Notes: generated by a model from the letters alone, not told the origin. A stretch of 35,103 nt of DNA from Acidobacteria bacterium bin61 (GCA_002238705.1 MPMW01000015.1:1-35103), one strand, 5' to 3'; shown: positions 8,701 through 16,128, counted from the stretch's first letter. Program-made: numbers and translations.

Positions 8701-8924
8701 CCTTCGAATCCCTCGCCGAGACCGTCAATCGCCCCCAGAAAGAGGACGAACAGCAAAACCAGCCCGACGGGGCGCGCCAATTGGGCAAGTCGACTCCCGC
8801 CCGCTCCGAATCCCTGCTCGGCCATTCCGTCCCTTTACCTATGACTTCCGCGGAATCTGACGAGAGACCCAGCGCACAACCACTCAGCGCCGCGCACATG
8901 CTCCGGTTCGTCATGGACGAATGA
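5745..8924 (+). CDS. GspE/PilB-type secretion or pilus assembly ATPase (conserved part ends near 7610; frame stays open to 8924)
   Basis: Hexameric ATPase that powers type II secretion or type IV pilus assembly at the inner membrane. From TTG 5745 (AAGAGG eight bases upstream; the frame runs further up but only into the tRNA gene) there is a Pro-rich leader, an N-terminal T2SSE/MshEN-type domain (LVGEGLLSEEDIAQAVALDT), the N2 domain (ASDIHLEPKRD), Walker A GPTGSGKT at residues 375-382, Asp box TIEDPVE, Walker B ILMVGEIRDAETAEMAVQAA, HLVLSTLHTNDA, and a zinc tetracysteine with Cys508/511 and Cys541/544. Homologues end just after TTVAEVVRVT, about residue 615. Here no stop follows; the frame runs 1.3 kb more, antisense to the whole Na/Pi cotransporter gene. 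A lost stop, an indel or a true overlap are all possible. PilB and GspE cannot be separated without neighbours. Confidence 0.85.
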   Translation: MPEQNHLTPRPPAAADHPAGRHAPHAEAGRPPGEPASPPAGPPTVRNPIPGLIPLLQRHGRIPRAVTGRATVIGSLPASHQETALVGEGLLSEEDIAQAVALDTGLPFRAINPLELNPEVVTGALPAPFARRHTICALARESDVLTVAVANPFDRGVIADLERYLGVRVKVVIATRSDIEGINGSLYNLRTSLRAAETELTHEHGRDANPPAANQELVSASEAAGDLEPTTRPVVAALDSILHQAFEQRASDIHLEPKRDQAVVRFRVDGVLRTMHTFPRIVYQAVVSRLKMLSGLDIAEKRRPQDGRIKRIEADREIELRVSTLPTVFGEKAVLRVFDPATLVSSLEQLKLAADEERLVREMLSRREGLVLVTGPTGSGKTTTLYSVLRHVATPEVNVVTIEDPVELVLPALSQVQVNPRIRFSFANAIRSVLRQDPDILMVGEIRDAETAEMAVQAALTGHLVLSTLHTNDAPGAITRLADLGVPRFLIGATLVGVVAQRLVRTICRRCARAAAVSASEAEALAAAGIRGRPVRVGDGCARCRATGYQGRRAVFEILPIDAGSTRAILDGCTAEDLAALARRREVLSLRQAALRLLLEGHTTVAEVVRVTGAGPDVGSDGNPPGQDAPGRGRGRGSEAERPADDQEERGDAVERHDHVGNGQTPVRHRDVRKPASGGERNLSHPGNRVDQRDPDQIEEEVDDRELESPVGVGAGNRERGEERGDRRSHVGAQGDRERVIEEQEPGSGERDQHRGGHRTRLDEDRDDRAHPHGQERMTAEHPVEGGLTPARGNALQRPDEQAERDHQQHHGGDRQNRRGGLAGAGHDAGEPLDGHRNQLDDALEGTLVVDTGPEEAPELLGDHTGEARQKPGDDLERQEDGHGEQVEHVVAGSHFESPPQFLSVPQVSEGRDRVGDGRPDVCAHHHGDGVFERQRRFGGGDQPHDQRTRDRRTLDQRRRQDSDDEPHEGVRRGLEETVEEAGTKTFESLAETVNRPQKEDEQQNQPDGARQLGKSTPARSESLLGHSVPLPMTSAESDERPSAQPLSAAHMLRFVMDE
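7656..8825 (-). CDS. Na/phosphate symporter family protein (NptA/PNaS type)
   Basis: Inner-membrane sodium-coupled phosphate transporter of the Na/Pi-cotransporter II family. The 389-aa protein shows the family's inverted duplication: each half carries a QSSS motif (TTLVQSSSVTSSLIVGLV and TILVQSSSVTTSMLVPLA) followed by MGANIGTTVT or LGANVGTTVT. Eight or more hydrophobic segments are visible (e.g. VGLVLLFVLFLGAIDGL, LAVTSVVLLVVALGLLV, AVAYVIVAFYGIPALLLII). No PhoU-like C-terminal domain is present. ATG 8825 is the start, with a weak purine-rich region upstream. The gene lies wholly within the antisense of the open frame running on from the upstream ATPase. Phosphate is the expected substrate from family knowledge only. 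Confidence 0.93.
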   Translation of the reverse strand: MAEQGFGAGGSRLAQLARPVGLVLLFVLFLGAIDGLGEGFEGLGSGLLDSFFQASANPFVGLIIGILATTLVQSSSVTSSLIVGLVAAPESPLPFEHAIPMVMGANIGTTVTNSIAALGHLRDGKELRRAFEVATCHDMFNLLAVAILLPLEIVTGFLARLSGVISQQFGSLLGTGVDYESPLKGIIELVPMPIEWFAGVVTGSSEAAAAVLAVTSVVLLVVALGLLVRTLKSISAGRGEAALHRVLGRHALLAMGMGAVVTILVQSSSVTTSMLVPLAGAGLLLLDDAFPVTLGANVGTTVTAFLAALAVSGPNAHWGFQLAVVHLLFNLIGIALVYPVSRVRQIPLAAARRLADIAVANRSLAVAYVIVAFYGIPALLLIISRALGF

Positions 8925-9038
8925 CGAAGACAGGAGCACAACGGACGCACTCTCTCCCGAGAGTACCGAAATTCGGCGGCTCCGAATGTTAATAATCCGT
9001 GGGATTCTCGTGGCTGCCGAGTCTTATTCGGGGGAGCG

Positions 9039-10678
9039 CTATTCGGGCGCTTCCACGATGACGAAGGTCCGCTGCCACTGTCCCGGACTGACGGCGCGCG
9101 CGATCCAGATCGGGAAGGGCTGCCCCACCTCGATCCCGGAGAGCGCGTCGCGCAGATCACCGACGTCGCCAACGGGCCGGCCCGCCAGTTCGGTGATCAC
9201 GTGCCCGGGCTCGATCCCGGCCCGCTGCGCGACACCACCCGGCGTCACGCGGCGCACGACGACCCCTGCGAAATCCGCCTGCAGCCGGTCGGCCAGCTCC
9301 CCGGCAAGCGTTTCACCCACGATGCCGAGCCGTCCGGGGGACTCTGTCGGCACGGGGTCAGGGGGCGGAGCGGCCTCCGCCAGCGGCGCGGCTTCCCGGA
9401 AGTCGCGTTGGCCCAGCACCACGTCAACCGAGAGCGCGACGCCTTCCCTCAGGATGTCCACCGTCGAGGTTTCATCAGGCCGGGCATCGGCAACCGCGAA
9501 CTGCAGATCCGTACTGTTTTGAATGGGTCGCCCGTTGAACCGGACGATGACGTCACCGCGCCGGAGCCCGGCTCTCGCTGCGGGCGACTCGGGACCGGAA
9601 TAGTCGGTGATGATGGCGCCCCGAATGTCCTTGTCGAGATCAAACGCTGCCGCGACTTCGGCATCGACCGGCCGTATCGCCACTCCGAGCCAACCGCGGG
9701 TGACCTGTCCCGCGGAGGCAAGGTCGTCGTAGACACGTTGCACCAGGTTCGAAGGAACGGCGAAGCCAAGTCCGATGTTTCCCGAACCGCCCACCGCCTG
9801 GATCATCGTGTTTACCCCGACGAGGCGTCCGTCCAGGCTGACGAGCGGGCCCCCGGAGTTCCCGAAGTTGATGGCCGCGTCAGTCTGGATGAAATTCTGG
9901 TAGTCGCCGCCGAGCACCCTGCCCTTCGCGCTCACGATGCCCGCCGTGACCGAGTGGCTGTTTCCGAGCGGATTGCCGATGGCGAGCACCCATTCACCGA
10001 CCTGAACCTCATCCGAATCTCCCAGCGCGAGGTGCGGGAAGACCTCTCCGTCGGATTCAAGACGGATCACGGCCAAATCGGTCGGTGGGTCCTGTCCCAC
10101 GATCTCGGCCTCGAGGGTTCGGCCGTCCGAAAACTCCACCTCGATGCGGGACGCCCCGTCCACCACGTGGTTGTTGGTGATGACGAGCCCGCTCGGGTCC
10201 ACGATGGCTCCGGATCCGCGGCCAAATTGCGTTTCCGGAGACCCCGGAGCAGGCGGGACTCCGAAGAAACGCTCCAGCCTCGGATCGGCCGCGCCCGGGG
10301 CGGATTCACGCTCCACGAGCAGACTTACCACTCCCGGCGTAGCCACCCGCGCCACTTCGGCGAAGGCGTCGGAGAGGGTCCAGGCTCCCTCGGTCCGGGC
10401 GCGGTCCGGTGTCTCCCCAGGCGCCGGTATGTCCGCCAGCCGCTGACGGGCCGGCCCCTCGCGCCCCGGCGGGGCCCGGGTCTCCCCCAGGGCCCCTGTT
10501 TGCCCGCCAGCCGCTGATGGGCCGGCCGCTGGCCGGCACCCTCCCGCGCCGAACCCCCGTGCCCCTGGCCACCCGTCGCGGCCGCCGCCAGGCTCTCGAA
10601 CTCGGAGCCCTCCGGCAGGCATCCGGGGGCGGTGGCCAGCACCGCAAGGGCCAGAGTCGCCGGCAGGAATCGAAACAT
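9039..10678 (-). CDS. Do/HtrA-type serine protease with two PDZ domains, N-terminal frameshift
   Basis: Periplasmic protease/chaperone that degrades misfolded envelope proteins. The main frame holds a trypsin-like domain with the triad in ITNNHVVDG, DPPTDLAVIRL and AINFGNSGGPL, then two PDZ domains (GWLGVAIRPV..., PAARAGLRRGDVIVRFNGRP; and GGVAQRAGIEPGHVITELAG). The real start is in another frame: ATG 10678, nine bases after a GGAGG, encodes a signal peptide with a possible lipobox (MFRFLPATLALAVLATAPGC). That frame breaks in a tandem repeat at 10388-10527. One extra G in the C-run at plus-strand 10493-10496 would join the two frames, so a one-base deletion or a homopolymer read error is likely. 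Without it, translation ends soon after the linker. The main frame alone offers only an in-repeat start at 10622 and no signal peptide. Confidence 0.88.
10388..10527 (-). repeat. Imperfect tandem repeat (about 70 bp x 2) in the protease linker
   Basis: Two adjacent units, 10457-10527 (71 bp) and 10388-10456 (69 bp), both begin GGCCGGCCC(A/G)TCAGCGGCTGGCGG on the minus strand. They encode the related linker peptides PAHQRLAGKQG...GETRAPPGRE and PARQRLADIPAPGETPDRAR. They align as 24 and 23 codons only if one base is added to the first unit, which marks the frameshift site. Confidence 0.8.
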
Positions 10679-10802
10679 GAACGGGGACCTCCTTCGTCGG
10701 GACACGCGGAGAACCGAATATAACGCGCGCCGGCGGATCGGGGTTCCTTCAGGGGCTGTACCAGCGGTCCGGCCCGAGGCGGCGGTGGACGGATTCCCAT
10801 CC

Positions 10803-10818
10803 TGGCACAGGCATTGCT
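10803..10818 (+). promoter_or_regulatory. Sigma-54 (-24/-12) promoter for the beta-barrel gene
   Basis: TGGCACAGGCATTGCT matches the RpoN consensus TGGCAC-N5-TTGCW, with exactly ten bases between the invariant GG and GC. Transcription would start about 10830, giving a leader of some 33 bases that contains an AAGGAG ribosome site (10851-10856) before ATG 10863. An activator-binding site was not identified. Confidence 0.75.
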
Positions 10819-10862
10819 GATTTCCCTCCAATCGCGGTCACCGACCCGCAAAGGAGTTCCTC

Positions 10863-11624
10863 ATGACCCGCACGCGGCACTTCCTGTTGATCCTGCTCGC
10901 CACGGCCGGCCTCACTGCCACTGCGGCGGCGGAGGGCTCCGGACAGCCACCTCGCCGGGGCCCCTATCCGGACGCCGCGCAGCGGAGCGTTCGCGAAACG
11001 CGGTACGCCTTCTCGATGTACGGCGGCTTCCGGGTGCTGGACGCCACCAGTGAGCTCTTTGCGGCCAACGAGTTCGATTTCGGGATCACCGATGACGATT
11101 TCCGGGCCGGCGGGTACGGCTTCGAGTTCGATGTCGCCGTCCTGCCCCGGGTTGATCTCTCGATCGGCTTCGACAGCGGAGATTCCGAAACCTTCGGTTC
11201 GTACCTTGACTTCGTGTACGACGATGGCGGAGAGATCGAACACTCGGCGCGGTTGGCCATGACCGAACTGAGTCTCGGCGTGCGGCTCCGCCTGCTCGGC
11301 AGTTCGGCCCCGGTGCGTCCCTACCTGATCGGAGGCATTACCGGCGCCTACTACCGGTACACCGAAATCGGAGAATTCGTGGACTTCGAAACCGCAGACA
11401 TCTACTACGACGAGTTCGAGGAGAGGTCGTTCCTGCCCGGCTTCTTCGTTGGAGCCGGGGGCGACGTGGCGGTCGTGCGTCTGCCGGACGGCGGCCGCGT
11501 GGAACTGTTCGGCGAGTTTCGCTACGCCCGATCCGAGGGCGAGCACACCGAAGGATTCGACGGTTTCGGCGACCTCAGGCTGGACCGCTCGGGCGGCCTG
11601 TTCGGTTTCCGGGTCCGCTGGTGA
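10863..11624 (+). CDS. Outer-membrane beta-barrel protein (OmpA/OmpW-like 8-strand type)
   Basis: A 253-aa protein with a clear Sec signal peptide (FLLILLATAGLTATAAAEG, cleavage likely after AAA) and a mature part of alternating, aromatic-rich strands: RYAFSMYGGFRVLD, GYGFEFDVAVLPRVDLSIGF, TELSLGVRLRLLG, RPYLIGGITGAYYRYTEIG, GFFVGAGGDVAVV, RVELFGEFRYARSE, ending FGFRVRW with the terminal aromatic residue expected of BAM substrates. Acidic loops (DFETADIYYDEFEE) separate the strands. Function is unknown; small porin, lipid-uptake or structural roles are all possible. Start ATG 10863 with AAGGAG six bases upstream. The gene is apparently monocistronic and under a sigma-54 promoter, which suggests conditional expression. 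Confidence 0.85.
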   Translation: MTRTRHFLLILLATAGLTATAAAEGSGQPPRRGPYPDAAQRSVRETRYAFSMYGGFRVLDATSELFAANEFDFGITDDDFRAGGYGFEFDVAVLPRVDLSIGFDSGDSETFGSYLDFVYDDGGEIEHSARLAMTELSLGVRLRLLGSSAPVRPYLIGGITGAYYRYTEIGEFVDFETADIYYDEFEERSFLPGFFVGAGGDVAVVRLPDGGRVELFGEFRYARSEGEHTEGFDGFGDLRLDRSGGLFGFRVRW

Positions 11625-11625
11625 C

Positions 11626-11815
11626 GGTGGAACCCGCGTGAGCGCCGAGACGAGCGAGGCGCCCGGCTGACAAGGCGTGTGAGGGCGGAATACCGGGTGT
11701 ATTGCGCCCGAAACGCAGCGCTGAGCGCCGCATTGCGCCAGTTCTCCCGGTGGTGGGGCGGTTCAGCCGGGATGCATCGCCCGTCGAACGCCGCGGGGGT
11801 CTCGCCACAGGCTGT
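11626..11815 (-). repeat. Modular intergenic repeat, copy 2
   Basis: Between the convergent barrel and inositol-phosphatase genes, and on the minus strand, this copy begins ACAGCCTGTGGCGAGACCCC and ends CGCGGGTTCCACC, its ends being imperfect inverted arms. It carries GGCGATGCATCCCGGCTGAAC, a CACCGGGAGAACTGGC module placed before the core (11736-11758), and the core hairpin AATACCGGGTGTATT at 11689-11703 (five-base stem, five-base loop). It begins just after the barrel stop codon. Confidence 0.75.
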
Positions 11816-11834
11816 CAGGACCGGCTGTTGAACG

Positions 11835-12680
11835 TCAGGTCCGGCTGTCCGGGCCGGACACCGTAGCGGGTTCCGCCAGGCGCTCCGCCTCCCGGGCCTC
11901 TCGAAGGATCTCCAGCAGGGCCGGATGCAACAAGCCGTTCGACACGGCAATGTTCGGACCGCCGTTCGTGAACGGTCGACCATCGAAATCCGTTACGAGT
12001 CCTCCGGCTTCCCGCACGATGACCTCTCCGCCGGCGGTGTCCCAGGCCCTGAGCGTCTCCTCCCAAAAGGCGTCGAGGCGGCCCGCGGCCACGCAGCACA
12101 GGTCCAGTGCCGCCGAGCCCGCCCGGCGCACCGCCCGAGCGCGCCGCATGATCCGGACGAAGAGCTCCAGCGCGCGCTCCATCGCCTCCCGTGAATAGGG
12201 AAACCCCGTGGCCAGCAGAGCGTGTTGCATCCGGGTCGTCGATGAGACCCGGATCGGAGTGCCGTTCAGGTGAGCCCCGCCCCCTGCCTCCGCGGTGAAC
12301 AGTTCTTCCCGAACCGGATCAAGAACCGCGCCGGCCACGACTTGCCCGTCTTCCTCGTACGCGATCGACACGGCAAAGACCGGGAACCCGTGGGCGAAGT
12401 TGGTCGTCCCGTCCAGCGGGTCGACGATGAAGCGGCACCCGGATTTCGAGCCGTCCACCAACCCGCGCTCCTCGGCGAGGATGGGGACCGAAGGCTGTAG
12501 CCGCTGCAGGCAGTCGACGATCGCCGTTTCGGCGGCATGGTCAACGGCGGTTACGAGGTCGATGGGTCCCTTGAGATCGACCCCGAAACCACGCTCGGCC
12601 CGGGCGCGGTGGGCGCTGCGCACCACCACGGCCCCCGCTTCGGCCGCCTGGACGCAGGCCCGGCCGGCGGGGGTTCTCAC
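11835..12680 (-). CDS. Inositol monophosphatase family protein (SuhB-like)
   Basis: Li-sensitive, Mg-dependent phosphatase superfamily. Signatures in order: PILAEERG (metal Glu), VDPLDGTTNFAHGFP (motif with metal Asp residues and Thr), and the C-terminal WDTAGGEVIVREAGG. At 281 aa the length is standard. It may act on myo-inositol-1-phosphate, or on histidinol-phosphate or PAP in some relatives; the sequence alone does not tell. Start is GTG 12680, overlapping the stop of the RsbW-like gene (GTGA), so it is the last gene of the mre/rod transcript. Confidence 0.9.
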   Translation of the reverse strand: MRTPAGRACVQAAEAGAVVVRSAHRARAERGFGVDLKGPIDLVTAVDHAAETAIVDCLQRLQPSVPILAEERGLVDGSKSGCRFIVDPLDGTTNFAHGFPVFAVSIAYEEDGQVVAGAVLDPVREELFTAEAGGGAHLNGTPIRVSSTTRMQHALLATGFPYSREAMERALELFVRIMRRARAVRRAGSAALDLCCVAAGRLDAFWEETLRAWDTAGGEVIVREAGGLVTDFDGRPFTNGGPNIAVSNGLLHPALLEILREAREAERLAEPATVSGPDSRT

Positions 12681-13108
12681 GGCGACCGGGGTACCTGCCG
12701 CTGCACCAGCACCACTCGGGTGCCGCGGTCGGTGCGGGTCCAGGTAACCCCGTCCATGAACTGACGCATGAAGAAGATGCCGCGCCCGCTGTCCTTGAGC
12801 AGGTTGTCTTCCAGCAGGGGATCCGGCACCTCCGCGGTGTCGAAACCCTCCCCCTCGTCCTCTACGGCGACTTCGACGGCAGGACCGCCGCCGGTGCTGT
12901 CACGAGTTTCGATCTGAATACGCAGGCGTTTCGTGGGATCCATGCGATTGCCGTGCCGCATCCCGTTCGTGACCGCTTCCCGGACCGCCGCACCCATCCA
13001 GTGGGTGGCATCCGCTTCGTAACCGCACTGCGCACAGTGGCGTTCGAAGACACCCAACACGACTTCAACCCATTCGATTCGCGTTTCGACGTCCAGCCGA
13101 ACCGTCAC
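12677..13108 (-). CDS. RsbW/SpoIIAB-like ATP-binding anti-sigma kinase
   Basis: A GHKL-fold (HATPase_c_2) protein of about 143 aa. N box: AVREAVTNGMRHGN; G1 box: VEDEGEGFD; G2 box: GRGIFFMRQFMDGV. Such proteins bind a sigma factor or other partner and phosphorylate an STAS antagonist. A longer frame exists upstream but runs inside the RNase G gene; GTG 13108, six bases after GGAGGG and 17 bases after the RNase G stop, is the best start and gives the usual family length. A plausible substrate, an STAS protein, is at 23028-23369. No sigma factor is in the window. Confidence 0.85.
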   Translation of the reverse strand: MTVRLDVETRIEWVEVVLGVFERHCAQCGYEADATHWMGAAVREAVTNGMRHGNRMDPTKRLRIQIETRDSTGGGPAVEVAVEDEGEGFDTAEVPDPLLEDNLLKDSGRGIFFMRQFMDGVTWTRTDRGTRVVLVQRQVPRSP

Positions 13109-13125
13109 GGGCTGCCCTCCGGGCG

Positions 13126-14724
13126 TCACGCCGACTCCAGGCTCGCTTCCGGGATCGCCGGGTCCGCCATGAATTCCTGCGGGGCGCCGGATCGGGGGTC
13201 CGCATCGGCGGGTGCTGTCGTTCCCGTGACGAGCTCGAACTGCGGTTCCGGCAGCGCCGGAGCCTCTTCGATCGTCACCGGTCCCGCCACGACCGTCCGG
13301 ATCTCGGACAGGACAGCCGACCGGCGCAGCGCCGAGGCGACCGATGGCGAGGCACGGACCACGAGACCGGAGGTGAATTCCGCTGACTTCTTCTGGGCGC
13401 GAACCAGGACATCCTGACAAACCGCGCCCAGTGACCGCACCCGGCCGGAACCCCTGCAGGCCGGACAGGAGGCCAGCAGCGCGGACTCGAGCGAGGGACG
13501 CTCCCGTTTCCGGGTGACGATGACGAGCCCCGCGCGCGATTCCGGCGGAGCGACCCGTGTGAAGGCGGGATCCCGCCGCAGTTCCGCCTGCAGGGTGCGG
13601 AACACGCGGTCACGATTCCGCCCCTCCTTCATGTCGATGAAATCGATCACGATGATCCCGCCAAGTCCGCGTAACCGAAGCTGGCGCGCCGTCTCTACCG
13701 CCGCCTCGAGATTGGTGACGGTGTTGGTTTCGTCGCGCTCGCCAGTGTCTCCGGTGAAACTGCCGGTGTTCACGTCCACGGCGACGAGAGCTTCGGTCTG
13801 ATCGATGATGATCGACCCGCCCGAGGGGAGGCGTACGCGCCGCCGGGCGGCCTGCTCGAAGGCCACTTCGACGCCGTATTCCTCAAGAATGGGGTAGTTG
13901 CGGGAGTACAGCCGAACCTTGTGCTCCATCCCCGGAAGGAACTGGCGGATGAAGTTCACCATCCTTCCGTAGAGCGTCTCACTGTCCACCCGGATGACGC
14001 TGAATCCGGAGGAGAGCACGTCCCGGATGTAACGGAACACCATCGGCACGTCGGCGCGGAGACACGCCGGCGGACCCGAGAGACTCTCTTTCCGGACTTC
14101 TACCCAATCGGCTTCCAGGCGGGTGATATCTGCCGCGAGGGTCTCCTCGTCGCGTTGTTCCGCGGTGGAACGCGCTACCCACTCGCCCTTGAGGGTGCTC
14201 CGCCGCTCTACCAGCGCCGCAATACGGAGTTGTTCCCGGGGTCCGGCGGTAGCACGGGAAGTGATGATCCCGGTACTCGCCAGAGGTCGAAAATCGAAGA
14301 ACCGCCCCTGGAGATTGAGATCGCAACTGACCTTGTAACCCTTCGGGCCGAGAGGCTCCCGGACCACCTGAACCAGCACCGGCTGCCCGGCGCGCAGCAT
14401 GTTCTCGATTCGGAGGCTTGACTCTCCGGACCCGTTCGCCGCCCCGCCCTTCTCCGCGTCCGGAGTCCGGCCTTCCTCCCGCCAGACGTCCACCGTACCC
14501 CGGGGGATCTGGTCGATCTGCAGGAACGCGTTGCGGTGCAACCCGATGTCCAGGAAAGCCGCCTGGGTACTGGGAACGACCCGCTGTACGCGTCCCCGGT
14601 AGATTCCGTGCAACACGCTCTGGTCCGAGCGGTGTTCCACGCCGAGTTCCACCACCACGCCGTCCTCGAGGAGGGCCATCCGGGTCTCTCCGGGAAGGCT
14701 GGTGACAATCAGTTCGCGATACAC
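13126..14724 (-). CDS. rng: Ribonuclease E/G family endoribonuclease (RNase G type)
   Basis: Endoribonuclease of mRNA decay and rRNA processing. The 532-aa protein has an N-terminal RNase H-like/S1 region (GIYRGRVQRVVPSTQAAFLD, IGLHRNAFLQ), then LYSRNYPILEEYGVE, the catalytic DNase I-like region with VAVDVNTGSFTG and IIVIDFIDMKEGRNRD (the Mg-binding Asp residues), and the zinc-link ASCPACRGSGRV. It lacks the long C-terminal scaffold of RNase E. An acidic, non-conserved tail follows. Start is GTG 14724 without a strong ribosome site. A 300-base GC-rich leader separates it from rodA. Its place after rodA agrees with the common mreBCD-mrdA-rodA-rng order. Confidence 0.94.
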   Translation of the reverse strand: MYRELIVTSLPGETRMALLEDGVVVELGVEHRSDQSVLHGIYRGRVQRVVPSTQAAFLDIGLHRNAFLQIDQIPRGTVDVWREEGRTPDAEKGGAANGSGESSLRIENMLRAGQPVLVQVVREPLGPKGYKVSCDLNLQGRFFDFRPLASTGIITSRATAGPREQLRIAALVERRSTLKGEWVARSTAEQRDEETLAADITRLEADWVEVRKESLSGPPACLRADVPMVFRYIRDVLSSGFSVIRVDSETLYGRMVNFIRQFLPGMEHKVRLYSRNYPILEEYGVEVAFEQAARRRVRLPSGGSIIIDQTEALVAVDVNTGSFTGDTGERDETNTVTNLEAAVETARQLRLRGLGGIIVIDFIDMKEGRNRDRVFRTLQAELRRDPAFTRVAPPESRAGLVIVTRKRERPSLESALLASCPACRGSGRVRSLGAVCQDVLVRAQKKSAEFTSGLVVRASPSVASALRRSAVLSEIRTVVAGPVTIEEAPALPEPQFELVTGTTAPADADPRSGAPQEFMADPAIPEASLESA

Positions 14725-14822
14725 AAAACTACAGGAGCGGGGGGCGGGAAGTTCGCAGAAACCGTAGCACGGAAGGCGACCGGGACCGCGCGCGGAGCGC
14801 CCCGGAGCACCGGCCCCGGGTC

Positions 14823-14906
14823 GGCCCGGTTCTCGCGGTGGGGCCGCCCGCCGGGCGGGGGGCGGGCCCGGTTCTGGGGGTGGGCCCCCCCGCCGAGCGG
14901 CGGCAG
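14823..14906. repeat. Two imperfect 42-bp tandem repeats in the rodA-rng gap
   Basis: The 300-base gap 14725-15024 holds no gene. Both units start GGCCCGGTTCT (14823 and 14865) and continue with a GGTGGG(G)CC...CCCGCCG block. The first has a 6-bp inverted repeat CCGCCC-gcc-GGGCGG (844-858 of 14 kb). As RNA this would be a GC-rich hairpin in the rng leader; it might act in termination after rodA or in rng control. That role is a guess. Confidence 0.55.
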
Positions 14907-15024
14907 GACCGGAGAATGCTCTTGGGGACCAGGCCCGACCCGCAGGGGAAGGCCGACCTCCCGGTTGGAAATCCAGCCTTCCAGGCCGTGCCGCGTCCGT
15001 GCTCCCGGGCCCCGTCGCCGGCCG

Positions 15025-16128
15025 TCAGGTCAGGAAGTTGCGGCGACTTACCGACGCGGCCAACCCGATGGCCGCCGCTGCGATCAGCAGCGAGTTGCCC
15101 CCATAGCTCATGAACGGCAGCGGGAACCCCTTGATCGGGACGATCCCCGCCACCATGGCGATGTTGTAGAGCCCCTGGAGGTGGAGCATGAGGAAAAACC
15201 CGCCCACCAGCAGCGCACCGGCCGGATCCTTGTTCTCGGCGGCCTCGACCGCGATCTGCAGGAGGCGGAGCCCGAGGATCAGGTAGAGCGCCAGGACGAC
15301 GACCACCCCGACGAACCCGAACTCCTCGGCGAGCACCGCGAAGATGAAGTCCGTGTGCGGCGCCGGAAGAAACTGGAGCCCGGTCTGGGAGCCCAGCAGC
15401 CAGCCGCTACCGAAGAGGCCGCCGGATCCCACCGCGATGGAAGCCTGCAGGGTCTGGTATCCGGCCCCCAGCGGATCGCTCTCCGGGTTCAGGAAAGAGA
15501 GAACCCGCAGGCGCTGGTAGTCGCGCAAACCGAAGACCCAGATCAGGGGCACGGCGAGAGCGGCGAAGCCGGTTCCGGCCAGCATCCACTGCCGGGAGAT
15601 CGACAGACCGCTGAAGAATCCCATCCCGACCGCGATCCCGACCAGGATCGCGGCGCTCCCGAGATCCGGCTGCGCGGCGACCGCCAGCACGAGAGCGCCG
15701 GCAGCCGCGATCCAGCCGACGGTGGCGCGCCGGCTCAGCGGTTCGTGGCCGGAGCGGGCGACCAGATGCGCGAGCAGAAGCACCAGCGAGATCTTCGCCA
15801 ACTCGCCGGGCTGCACCGTAAGGGTCCCGACCTCGAGCCACCGGCGGGTGCCCGCCCGGAGGGCGCCGGACGTCGTGGCGATCGCGCTCAGGCCGAGCGC
15901 CACCAGGAACAAGGCGGGGGACAGGCGAGCGAGCCGCCGGTGACCCATGTGGTACGCGACTACTCCGACCACGAGGGCAAGCCCGACCCGAATCAGGTGT
16001 GCACTGAACCCGGCCCCGGAACCAACACCTCGGAGAGCGCTCTCCAGCACCAGCAGGGCAATGAGGACCAGAAGGCCCACACAAACGAGAAGGACGCGGT
16101 CCGCACCCTCGCGAGCCCTCAGGTCCAT
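15025..16128 (-). CDS. rodA: Rod-shape SEDS peptidoglycan polymerase RodA
   Basis: Inner-membrane glycosyltransferase that, with PBP2, builds lateral-wall peptidoglycan. The 367-aa protein has about ten hydrophobic segments and the SEDS signatures: RRWLEVGTLTVQPGELAKIS, QPDLGSAAILVGIAVGMG, YQTLQASIAVGSGGLFGSGW, LPAPHTDFIFAVLAEEFGFV (with the catalytic Asp region) and GFPLPFMSYGGNSLL. Length and motif order are those of RodA rather than FtsW, and context confirms this. Start ATG 16128, 86 bases after the mrdA stop. Confidence 0.95.
   Translation of the reverse strand: MDLRAREGADRVLLVCVGLLVLIALLVLESALRGVGSGAGFSAHLIRVGLALVVGVVAYHMGHRRLARLSPALFLVALGLSAIATTSGALRAGTRRWLEVGTLTVQPGELAKISLVLLLAHLVARSGHEPLSRRATVGWIAAAGALVLAVAAQPDLGSAAILVGIAVGMGFFSGLSISRQWMLAGTGFAALAVPLIWVFGLRDYQRLRVLSFLNPESDPLGAGYQTLQASIAVGSGGLFGSGWLLGSQTGLQFLPAPHTDFIFAVLAEEFGFVGVVVVLALYLILGLRLLQIAVEAAENKDPAGALLVGGFFLMLHLQGLYNIAMVAGIVPIKGFPLPFMSYGGNSLLIAAAAIGLAASVSRRNFLT

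Noticed and set aside
8949..8964. ACTCTC-tccc-GAGAGT inverted repeat as terminator of the protease gene
   Set aside because: Only 6 bp and no T-tract on the minus strand; too weak to annotate.
12677..13420. Longer N-terminus for the RsbW-like kinase
   Set aside because: It lies inside the RNase G coding region and lacks kinase features; GTG 13108 has a good ribosome site and yields the normal family length.
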